This document shows positions 43,286 to 50,399 of a stretch of 64,000 nucleotides of DNA, one piece after another; positions within the stretch are counted from its first letter, which is position 1, and every line of letters begins with the position of its first letter. The translations under genes and the position numbers were made by a program. The stretch is from Betaproteobacteria bacterium (GTDB lineage Bacteria; Pseudomonadota; Gammaproteobacteria; Burkholderiales; SG8-39): the NCBI GenBank assembly GCA_016713125.1, contig JADJPT010000003.1:124001-188000 (forward strand), in the 5' to 3' direction. The notes below the pieces were generated by a model, which did no database searches, was not told where the DNA came from, and saw nothing but the letters and a program-made list of their open reading frames with translations.

Positions 43286-44459
43286 CGCCGACCCCGTGCA
43301 CGGCGAGCAGCGAGCGCATGCGCGCGCAGGCCAGGTCCGGATCGGCCAGCAGCCCGGCGGCGTCGGCCAGCCGGAACAGCTCGGCCAGATGCAGGATGTT
43401 GCGCGCGCTCTGCTGGCCGCCGATCATCGTGTAGTGGTCCTGGTGGCCGTTCAGCCAGGCCATGAACACCACGCCGGTTTTGTAAAAGCGGGTGGGTGCG
43501 GTGAAGATATGGCGCGACAGCGGCACCGTGGGGCCGAGGATGGCGTGGTACTCGGCGCGGTCGCCGGCGGCCAGCGCCGAGAGCGCCGCCGAGGCGGCCG
43601 GTGCAATGGCGTCGAAGATGCCGAGCAGCGCATCCGAGTGGCCGTGTTCGTCGCCTTCGATCAGCTCGGCGAAATTGAAATCGTCGCCGGTGTACATGGT
43701 CACCCCCGCCGGCAGGCGGCGGCGCATGGCGATCTCCTTGTCCTTGTCGAGCAGCGAGATCTTGATGCCGTCGACCTTGGCGGCGTTCCTGCGCAGCACG
43801 TCCAGGCACACGTCCATGGCCTCCTCGTGCTTGCGCGAACCCCAGTAGCCGGCCAGCGCCGGGTCGAACATCTCGCCCAGCCAGTGGATGATGACCGGCT
43901 GCCTGGCCTGCGAAAGGATGCGGTCGTACACCAGGCCGTAGGCATCCGGCGACTTGGCGCAGGCGGCCAGCGCGCGGCTGGCCATCAGGATGATGCGTCC
44001 GCCGAGCTTCTCGATCGCCGCGCATTGCGTCTCGTAGGCGGCGATCACCTCGGACAGATGCAGGTCGGGATCGGGTGCGATGTGGTCGGTGCCCGCGCCG
44101 CTGGCCACCACCGCGCCGGGGAAATCGCGCGCCGCGTCCACCGAGCGCCGGATCAGTTCGAGCGCGTTCGGCCAGTCCAGGCCCATGCCGCGCTGCGAGG
44201 TGTCCATGGCCTCGGCCACGCCCAGGCCCCAGGACCACAGGTGGCGCCGGTAGGCGATGGTGCGGTCCCAGTCGATCGCGGCGTCCAGCCAGGGCTCGGC
44301 CGCCGCCAGCGGATCGGCCACCACGTGCGCGGCGCCCAGCGCGCGGCGCGTGAAGGCGCGCGCCGGGCGCGCGAAGGCGCGCGGCGCGCGCAGCGTGTAC
44401 TGCTCCAGGCGGCCGGGCGCCGCCGGCAGCCGGATGCTGCGGTTCGCATCGCGTTTCAT
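43278..44459 (-). CDS. DUF993 protein (dihydrodipicolinate-synthase-like aldolase family)
   Basis: A 393-residue protein of the DUF993 family, distantly related to DapA/NanA class I aldolases. The start MKRDANRSIRLP at 44459 follows GAGAGGAG. Features are GMGLDWPNALELIRRSVDAA, ASGAGTDHI, QPVIIHWLGEMFDPALAGYW, and the candidate Schiff-base lysine in AKVDGIKISLLDKDKE, with TMYTGDDFNFAELIEGDE after it. In other bacteria DUF993 genes occur with Gfo/Idh/MocA dehydrogenases and sugar isomerases, as here. Likely cleaves or dehydrates a keto-acid in an uncharacterised sugar or polyol pathway. Confidence 0.88.
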   Translation of the reverse strand: MKRDANRSIRLPAAPGRLEQYTLRAPRAFARPARAFTRRALGAAHVVADPLAAAEPWLDAAIDWDRTIAYRRHLWSWGLGVAEAMDTSQRGMGLDWPNALELIRRSVDAARDFPGAVVASGAGTDHIAPDPDLHLSEVIAAYETQCAAIEKLGGRIILMASRALAACAKSPDAYGLVYDRILSQARQPVIIHWLGEMFDPALAGYWGSRKHEEAMDVCLDVLRRNAAKVDGIKISLLDKDKEIAMRRRLPAGVTMYTGDDFNFAELIEGDEHGHSDALLGIFDAIAPAASAALSALAAGDRAEYHAILGPTVPLSRHIFTAPTRFYKTGVVFMAWLNGHQDHYTMIGGQQSARNILHLAELFRLADAAGLLADPDLACARMRSLLAVHGVGDD

Positions 44460-44506
44460 GCGCCAACTCCTCTCATCGCCCGCGCCACCCCTTGCGGCGG
44501 ACGGCA

Positions 44507-44568
44507 ATTGCTGCCACTTTTTTCATGAAGCCATTGCCTGTAGCCAGGCTCCAGTCGAATTGCTGCCA
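44507..44568 (+). repeat. 62-bp intergenic repeat, copy 2 (ATTGCTGCCA ... ATTGCTGCCA)
   Basis: Bounded by two copies of AATTGCTGCCA (44506-44516 and 44558-44568), 52 bases apart, the same spacing as copy 1 at 25830-25891. The interior contains GCCTG-TAGC-CAGGC, a 5-bp hairpin whose place in copy 1 is taken by CTG-GCG-CAG. It fills most of the 123-base gap between the Gfo/Idh/MocA and DUF993 genes. Confidence 0.55.
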
Positions 44569-44582
44569 TCACAAGGCGGGGC

Positions 44583-45734
44583 TCAGGCCTTGATCGCCGG
44601 CACGTCGAGCCACTTGCGCTGCTTCCAGCTCTTCAGCCCGAGCTCGGCCAGCTGCACGCCCTTGGCGCCCTCCAGCAGGTTCCAGCGGAACTCGCCCTCG
44701 CCGGCGACGTGCTTCAGGTACAGCTCCCACTGCACCTTGAAGGCGTTGTCGTAGGCGAGGTTGTCCGGCACTTCCTGCCAGCCGGCGTAGAAATCGATGG
44801 GTTGCGCGATGTCCGGGTTCCACACCGGCTTGGGCGTGTTGACGCGCGACTGCGTGTAGCAGCGGCGCAGCCCGGCCACCGCAGATCCGTGCGTGCCGTC
44901 GACCTGCAGCGTGAGCAGGTCGTCGCGGCGCACGCGCACCGCCCAGGAACTGTTGAAGTGCGCCACCGCGCCGCCCTCGAGCTCGAAGGTGGCGTAGGCG
45001 GCGTCGTCGGCGGTCGCCTTGTAGCGGCGGTCGTTCTCGTCCCAGCGGTGCGGGATGTGCGTGGCGCCCAGGCAGGACAGCGCCCTGACCTCGCCGAACA
45101 GGTTGTCGATCACGTAGCGCCAGTGGCACAGCATGTCGAGGATGATGCCGCCGCCGTCGGCGGTGCGGTAGTTCCAGCTCGGCCGCTGCGCGGGCTGCCA
45201 GTCGCCCTCGAAAACCCAGTAGCCGAACTCGCCGCGCACCGAGAGGATCTTGCCGAAGAAGCCCGAGTCCCGGAGCATCTTCAGCTTGAGCAGGCCGGGC
45301 AACCAGAGCTTGTCCTGCACCACGCCGTGCTTGATGCCGGCCTTTTTCGCCGCCCGGTACAGGCTGAGCGCCTCGGCCACGTTGGTGGCCACCGGCTTTT
45401 CGCAGTAGACGTGCTTGCCGGCGGCGATGGCGCGCTTGAGCAGCGTCGGCCGCAGCTGCGTGGAGGCGGCGTCGAAGAACACCTCGTCCTTCGGGTCCTT
45501 GAGCGCGCGCTCGAGGTTGGTGGTCCAGCGCTCGATGCCGTGCGCGCGGGCCAGCGCCTCGACCTTGCCGGCGTTGCGGCCGACCAGGATCGGGTCGGGC
45601 ATCAGTCGCGTGCCGTCGGCCAGGCGCACCCCGCCTTCCTTGCGGATCGCCAGTATCGAGCGCACCAGGTGCTGGTTGGTGCCCATGCGCCCCGTGACGC
45701 CGTTCATGATGATGCCGATGCGCTTTTCCTTCAT
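44583..45734 (-). CDS. Gfo/Idh/MocA-family oxidoreductase
   Basis: NAD(P)-dependent sugar-type dehydrogenase, 383 residues. The N-terminal Rossmann domain begins IGIIMNGVTGRMGTNQHLVR, an unusual GVTGRMG version of the nucleotide loop. The catalytic EKP motif is in KHVYCEKPVATNVAEAL and the second-domain helix in GGGIILDMLCHWRYVID, with the conserved His. It starts the four-gene cluster with DUF993, enoyl-CoA hydratase and barrel isomerase genes. Oxidation of a hydroxyl next to the bond later cleaved would be its expected job. Confidence 0.93.
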   Translation of the reverse strand: MKEKRIGIIMNGVTGRMGTNQHLVRSILAIRKEGGVRLADGTRLMPDPILVGRNAGKVEALARAHGIERWTTNLERALKDPKDEVFFDAASTQLRPTLLKRAIAAGKHVYCEKPVATNVAEALSLYRAAKKAGIKHGVVQDKLWLPGLLKLKMLRDSGFFGKILSVRGEFGYWVFEGDWQPAQRPSWNYRTADGGGIILDMLCHWRYVIDNLFGEVRALSCLGATHIPHRWDENDRRYKATADDAAYATFELEGGAVAHFNSSWAVRVRRDDLLTLQVDGTHGSAVAGLRRCYTQSRVNTPKPVWNPDIAQPIDFYAGWQEVPDNLAYDNAFKVQWELYLKHVAGEGEFRWNLLEGAKGVQLAELGLKSWKQRKWLDVPAIKA

Positions 45735-45846
45735 GTTCCCTTCCTTGGTGAGGCGCCCGGGCGGCGCGGTGCCGCGGGGCGCAATGCGTGGAGAATCGTA
45801 TCCGTGCTGCGCCGCTCGCGCGGCGCGCGTGCGCGGCGCCGGCGGC

Positions 45847-47286
45847 TCAGCGCTTGCGGTGCTCGCCGACGCGCACGATCTTCATGGTGTTGGTGCCGCC
45901 CGCCTTGCCGATCGGCTCGCCGATGGTCAGCACGATCAGGTCGCCCTCCTTGACCACGCCGTTGGCGAGCAGCACGCTCTCGGCTTCGCGCAGCAGCTCC
46001 TCGCGGTCGTGGCCGACGAACTTCACCACCAGCGGGTAGGTGTCGCGGAACAGGGCCACCCGGTAGCGCGTCGCGGTCTGCGAGGTCAGCGCGTAGATCG
46101 GCACGCCGCTGTTGAGGCGCGACATCCACAATGCGGTGGAGCCGGACTCGGTGAGCGAGGCGATGGCCTTGACCTTGAGGTGAAAGGCAGTGAACAGCGC
46201 GGCCATGGCGATCGACTGGTCGATGCGGGTGAACACGCGGTTGAGGAAGTCCTGCTCGAGGTTGAGCGGCTGCGTCTGCTCGGCCTCGATGCAGATGCGA
46301 TCCATGGCTTCGATGGCCTCGACCGGATAGCGGCCGCTGGCCGTCTCGGCCGACAGCATCACGGCGTCGGTGCCGTCGAGCACCGCGTTGGCGACGTCGG
46401 AGACCTCGGCGCGGGTCGGCACCGGGCTGTGGATCATCGACTCCATCATCTGCGTGGCGGTGATGGTCAGCTTGTTCGCCTCGCGCGCCATGCGGATCAT
46501 CTTCTTCTGCAGGGCGGGCACCGAGGCATCGCCGACCTCGACCGCCAGGTCGCCGCGCGCCACCATGATGCCGTCGCAGGCGCGCATGATGTCGGTCAGC
46601 GCCGCGTCGGTCACCGCCTCGGCGCGTTCGATCTTGGCGATCAGCATGGCCTTGCCGCCGGCGGCCTTCAGCAACTCGCCGGCCATGTACATGTCGGCGC
46701 CGGTCTTCGGGAACGACACGGCAAGGTAGTCGGCGTTGAGCCGGGCCGCCGTCTTGATGTCCTCCATGTCCTTGCCGGTCAGCGCCGGCGCGGTGAGGCC
46801 GCCGCCCTGGCGGTTGATGCCCTTGTTGTTCGACAGCACGCCGCCGTGGCGCACGGTGGTGTGCACGGCGGTGCCGCGCACGTCGGTGACGTCGAGCACC
46901 ACACGGCCGTCGTCGAGCAGCAGCACGGCGCCCGGGGCGACATCGCGCGGCAGTTCCTTGTAATCGAGGCCGACGCGCCCGTTGTCGCCCATCTCGCAGG
47001 CGGCGTCGAGGATGAAGGCCTGGCCCTTCTCCAGGGTGACCTTGCCGTCCTTGAACTTGCCGACGCGGATCTTCGGGCCCTGCAGGTCGCACATGATGCC
47101 CACCGTGCGGCCGACCTTGCGGCCGACCTGCTTGACCAGTTCGGCGCGCGCCTGGTGATCCTGCGCGGTGCCGTGGGAGAAATTGAGCCGCACCACGTCC
47201 ACGCCGGCGAGGATCATTTTCTCCAGCGTTTCGGGGTCGGACGAGGCGGGGCCGAGGGTGGCGACGATCTTCGTGCTGCGCAGCAT
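45847..47286 (-). CDS. pyk: Pyruvate kinase
   Basis: Final glycolytic enzyme, phosphoenolpyruvate plus ADP to pyruvate plus ATP, 479 residues. Motifs: KIVATLGPASSDPETLEKMI, LNFSHGTAQDHQARAE, LIAKIERAEAVTDAAL (catalytic Lys), IMVARGDLAVEVG and VMLSAETASGRYPVEAIEAM. The C-terminal domain with YALTSQTATRYRVALF is complete. In Burkholderiales pyk normally sits between pgk and fba; here three accessory genes lie between it and pgk on the opposite strand, so it has its own promoter. Confidence 0.97.
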   Translation of the reverse strand: MLRSTKIVATLGPASSDPETLEKMILAGVDVVRLNFSHGTAQDHQARAELVKQVGRKVGRTVGIMCDLQGPKIRVGKFKDGKVTLEKGQAFILDAACEMGDNGRVGLDYKELPRDVAPGAVLLLDDGRVVLDVTDVRGTAVHTTVRHGGVLSNNKGINRQGGGLTAPALTGKDMEDIKTAARLNADYLAVSFPKTGADMYMAGELLKAAGGKAMLIAKIERAEAVTDAALTDIMRACDGIMVARGDLAVEVGDASVPALQKKMIRMAREANKLTITATQMMESMIHSPVPTRAEVSDVANAVLDGTDAVMLSAETASGRYPVEAIEAMDRICIEAEQTQPLNLEQDFLNRVFTRIDQSIAMAALFTAFHLKVKAIASLTESGSTALWMSRLNSGVPIYALTSQTATRYRVALFRDTYPLVVKFVGHDREELLREAESVLLANGVVKEGDLIVLTIGEPIGKAGGTNTMKIVRVGEHRKR

Positions 47287-47315
47287 GTTTTCGGGTCCTG
47301 TAGGAGTGCCCGCAA

Positions 47316-47321
47316 GTTATA
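47316..47321 (-). promoter_or_regulatory. Candidate pyk -10 element (extended, TGGTATAAC)
   Basis: About 30 bases before the pyk ATG the minus strand reads CTTCTGGTATAACTTGC: a TATAAC hexamer preceded by TGG, an extended -10. No clear -35 is visible. Confidence 0.45.
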
Positions 47322-47427
47322 CCAGAAGCGCGCGACCGCATGAGAGTGGTCCGGCGCTGTGAAACGCCGCCGCGGGGCGGCGGCGATTTCCTACAATGTC
47401 CGACATGGCAACAGGGAGGAGCAGACC

Positions 47428-47877
47428 ATGACGCGACCCGCAGAGGTCAAGATCCGCGAGGGCGCCACACCCGGCACCCGGTTCGAGGAGTTCGAAGTCG
47501 GCGCGCAGACGCCCGAGGCGCGCTTCACGATCACCCCGGCCATCATCGACGAATACATCCGCGCGGTGGAGGGCGACGAGAAGCTGTACGCGGTGGACGG
47601 CCGCAGGGCCGCCCCGCCCGACGTGCTGTGCGTCTACATGACCTCCACGCTGTACCAGAAGTACCCGCCCATCCAGGGCATGATCATGTGCGAGGTGGCG
47701 TTCAACTACCACCACCCGATCTGGCGCGACGAGGACACCGAGGTGCGCATGAGCGGGGTGATCACCGAGAAGGTGGTGAAGAAGGGCCGCCAGTTCGTGA
47801 AATGGAAGGGACGCTACGTGCGCGCCGACGGCACGCTGCTGGCCGAGGTCGAGAACACCGTCGCGGTTCCGGAGTGA
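47428..47877 (+). CDS. MaoC/hotdog-fold dehydratase-like protein (first of pair)
   Basis: A 149-residue hotdog-fold protein. The start at 47428 (MTRPAEVKIREGATPG) follows GGGAGGA. N-terminal GTRFEEFEVGAQTPEARFTI is the usual opening of FAS1-like MaoC dehydratase domains, and EVAFNYHHPIWRDEDTEVRM lies where the substrate tunnel forms. The Asp-His catalytic pair of classical MaoC is not obvious, so this is probably the non-catalytic half of a heterodimer with the next gene, 11 bases downstream, as in archaeal and actinobacterial two-subunit enoyl-CoA hydratases. Confidence 0.85.
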   Translation: MTRPAEVKIREGATPGTRFEEFEVGAQTPEARFTITPAIIDEYIRAVEGDEKLYAVDGRRAAPPDVLCVYMTSTLYQKYPPIQGMIMCEVAFNYHHPIWRDEDTEVRMSGVITEKVVKKGRQFVKWKGRYVRADGTLLAEVENTVAVPE

Positions 47878-47888
47878 GGAGACAGAGC

Positions 47889-48266
47889 ATGGCGCACGAC
47901 AGCAAATCCCCCCTGCAGCACGAAGTCGAGATGAGCCAGGAGAAGATCGACCGCTACGGCAAGCTCAACGGCGACTGGGACATCCTGCACTACGACCACG
48001 ACTACTGCCTGGCGCGCGGCTTCCGCGGCACGCTGGCGCACGGCATGCACAACATGGCGCCGGCCGTCGACCTGGCGCTGGAGAAGTACGGCAAGGACTT
48101 CTACTACGGCGGCCGCATCGAGGTGCGCTGGACCGGCCCGGTCTGCCCGGGCGACGTGCAGCGCACCACGCTGGACGCCGCGGGCAACGTCCACGCCCAG
48201 GTCGGCAACACCCCGGGTGCGGGCGCGGTCATGGTCGGCAAGGCCGTGCTGCGCGGCAAGGCCTGA
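47889..48266 (+). CDS. MaoC-like hydratase domain protein (second of pair)
   Basis: A 125-residue MaoC-like protein with the hydratase-2 signature: YGKLNGDWDILHYDHDYCLA gives the D-x-x-x-H catalytic dyad, followed by FRGTLAHGMHNMA. The start at 47889 is seven bases after GGAGACAG. It most likely hydrates an enoyl-CoA or enoyl-ACP together with the preceding protein. It ends seven bases before the formamidase-like gene, so the three form one plus-strand operon. Confidence 0.88.
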   Translation: MAHDSKSPLQHEVEMSQEKIDRYGKLNGDWDILHYDHDYCLARGFRGTLAHGMHNMAPAVDLALEKYGKDFYYGGRIEVRWTGPVCPGDVQRTTLDAAGNVHAQVGNTPGAGAVMVGKAVLRGKA

Positions 48267-48273
48267 GGCCGGC

Positions 48274-49100
48274 ATGGGAACCGTCTACCGGGACTTCACC
48301 CAGGAAGCGCTCGACGCCGCGTACAACAACCGCGCGGCGGTGCCGGGCTACGCGCAGATGCGCGAAGCGCGCTCGGCGCTCAGCCTGCAGACCTACGCCC
48401 GGGCAAGGGTGAAGCGCGACCTGTCCTACGGCCCGGGCGCGCGCCAGCGCCTGGATTTCTTCCATGCGGCGAAAGCGGGGCGGCCGACCCTGGCCTACAT
48501 CCACGGCGGGTACTGGCAGACCAACGACAAGGAACCGCACGCCTTCATCGCCGACGGCCCGCTGGCGCGCGACCTGAACGTCGCGCTGCTCGAATACACT
48601 CTGGCGCCGCAGGCGCGCATGGGCGATATCGTCGCCGAGATCCGTGCCGCGGTGGCCTGGCTGCTGCCGCGCCTGGAAAGGGAATTCGACGCCGGCCGGT
48701 CGCTGGTGGTGGCCGGGCATTCCGCCGGTGGCCACCTGGCGGCGATGGTCGCCGGCCTGCCCGGGGTGAGCGCCGCCCTGCCGATCAGCGGCCTGTTCGA
48801 CCTGGAGCCGATCCGGCTCTGCGACCTGAACGGGGCATTGCGCATGGATGAAGCGGAAGCCAGCGCTAACTCTCCCATAAACCTGCACTGCCATCGACAC
48901 CGATCAGCGTCGCCGTCGGTGGCGCAGAGCTGCCGGAACTGCTGCGGCAGTCTCGAGAATACGATGCTGCACTACGGAAATCAGGCAATCCGGGACGCGA
49001 ACTGATCCTGCCCGGCGAGGACCATTTCAGCGTCCTGGCGCACCTGGCGCAGCCTGAATGGGCGCTGTGCGCGGAGGCCGTCCGGCTGGCCGGCGGATAA
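48274..49100 (+). pseudogene. Alpha/beta-hydrolase, kynurenine-formamidase-like, one frameshift
   Basis: Esterase/formamidase of the KynB-like alpha/beta fold, about 275 residues. The start MGTVYRDFTQEALDAAYNNR at 48274 is followed by the oxyanion motif YIHGGYWQTNDK and the nucleophile elbow VVAGHSAGGHLAAM. The frame is intact to NSPINLH, then breaks at about 48886-48890. Restoring one C (CACTG to CACCTG) gives LPSTPISVAVGGAELPEL and continues to GEDHFSVLAHLAQPEW, with the catalytic His in DHF, ending at TAA 49098-49100. A premature stop at 49003-49005 otherwise truncates it. The break is again a single-base loss in a CC doublet. Confidence 0.83.
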
Positions 49101-49205
49101 AACCGGCCCGCTTCGGCCAGAACCGGCTAGAACCCGCGCCGAATTCCGGACATACTTGCCGGGCTACGCCATAGTGAGCGTGCACTTCGCCCCGGGGAGA
49201 CAGCC

Positions 49206-50327
49206 TTGCTTGCGACTCAGGTACGCCAGAAAGACGGGATTTTCTACTTTGCCAGCGTCCCGGCCAAAGATTTGCTCGGCAAGGTCCGCTTCATCAGCCG
49301 CTTCTACGGCGAAGGCGAGGAAATCGCCCCTTCGCGCATCTCGCAGAACGACGAGATCGCCCAGTTCATCGCCAGGATAGAGCGCACCGACAAGGCCTTC
49401 CAGCGCACCATCTCGCGCGGCAAGGTGCGCCAGCTGAAGAACTTCTACGAAACGGCGATCACGCAGCCGCCGATCCCGGGCACCGTGCTGCTGTTCACCT
49501 CCGAGAAGCTGGGATTTCGCACCGCCGGAATCGAAGGCATCGGCCACCTCTCCGAGCCGCAGCAGAAATTCCTCATCGTCGACGGCCAGCACCGCCTGGC
49601 GGCGCTGCGCTTCCACCTGGAAGACCGGCCGGAGGAGGCCGCGACCATCAATGTGCCGTGCATGATCTTCGACGGCCGCAGCGAGGATTTCGCCACCGAG
49701 ATGTTCGTCATCATCAACTCGACGCCGACGCGCATCAACAAGAGCCACCTGATCGACCTGTACGAGCGGGTGTCCTGGGCCGAGCCGCACCGCAAGTTCG
49801 CCTCACGCCTGGTGTCCTCGCTGTACGTCGAGGCCGACAGCCCGCTGCGCTATCGCATCAACCGCCTGGGCGGGCGCAGCCAGAAGGACAAGTGGATCCT
49901 GCAGGCCGAGCTGTTCAACGAACTGCAGCGCTGGACCAACCGCGAATGGCGCCGCATCCAGGTCGCCGGCGGCAGCGCCAAGGAGGCCAGCCGCTATTAC
50001 GGCATGGTGCGCGATTTCCTCAAGGCGGCCGAGCGCGTCTGGGCCGACGCCTGGGACAACGACGCCTACATGGTGACCCGCCCGGTGGTGCTCAAGGCCA
50101 TGATCCGTGTCTGTGCCGACCTCGCGCGCGAGGACGGCGACCCGGCCGAGGGTCGCGTGGGCCGCTGGGAAAAGCGCCTGGCGCCCTGGGGCGAACAGGT
50201 GCGCGCCTTCAAGGCCGAGGGTTTCTACGAGCGCTTTCCGGCCAAGGGCGAAGTCGAGCGCGTGGGCCGCGTGCATCGCGACCTGGCCAAAATGGCCGGG
50301 GTCGAGGTGCGGGCGATGAAGGCCTGA
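49206..50327 (+). CDS. DGQHR-domain protein (DndB-like), orphan
   Basis: A 373-residue protein with the signature FLIVDGQHRLAALRFHL near residue 125, defining the DGQHR family that includes DndB of phosphorothioate DNA modification. Upstream are SRISQNDEIAQFIARIERTD and a basic AFQRTISRGKVRQLKNFYET; downstream MFVIINSTPTRINKSHLIDL is also typical. It starts with TTG at 49206, five bases after GGGGAGA (49194-49200). No dnd genes, restriction enzyme or mobile element adjoins. It lies between the MaoC-formamidase genes and convergent pgk. Some DGQHR/DUF262-type proteins bind or nick DNA; activity here is unknown. Confidence 0.88.
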   Translation: MLATQVRQKDGIFYFASVPAKDLLGKVRFISRFYGEGEEIAPSRISQNDEIAQFIARIERTDKAFQRTISRGKVRQLKNFYETAITQPPIPGTVLLFTSEKLGFRTAGIEGIGHLSEPQQKFLIVDGQHRLAALRFHLEDRPEEAATINVPCMIFDGRSEDFATEMFVIINSTPTRINKSHLIDLYERVSWAEPHRKFASRLVSSLYVEADSPLRYRINRLGGRSQKDKWILQAELFNELQRWTNREWRRIQVAGGSAKEASRYYGMVRDFLKAAERVWADAWDNDAYMVTRPVVLKAMIRVCADLAREDGDPAEGRVGRWEKRLAPWGEQVRAFKAEGFYERFPAKGEVERVGRVHRDLAKMAGVEVRAMKA

Positions 50328-50399
50328 GCGCCGCGCGCTTCGTCGAGTAGTTGACGACTCGGCGCTGCGCGCTTCGTTGAACTACTCGGCGCTGCGCGC
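50328..50399. repeat. Imperfect tandem copies of the pgk 3' end
   Basis: ACTCGGCGCTGCGCGC occurs at 50357-50372 and again at 50384-50399, where it encodes the pgk C-terminus ARSAE plus stop. A third weaker copy (GCGCCGCGCGCTTCGT, from about 50328) follows the DGQHR stop. The short gap between two convergent genes seems built from slippage of the pgk tail. Confidence 0.5.

Noticed and set aside
44507..44568. CRISPR-like array from the AATTGCTGCCA direct repeats
   Set aside because: Only two short repeats occur, no further units or cas genes follow, and the spacer-like interior is itself shared with the copy at 25830.
47371..47400. GC-rich inverted repeat CGCCGCC/GGCGGCG before the MaoC gene as a regulatory RNA
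   Set aside because: Such short GC stems are expected by chance at this base composition, and it overlaps a possible -10 (TACAAT, 47392-47397).
49206..50327. Phosphorothioate (dnd) or other complete defence island around the DGQHR gene
   Set aside because: No dndA, C, D, E, restriction, toxin, recombinase or transposase gene is present on either side.
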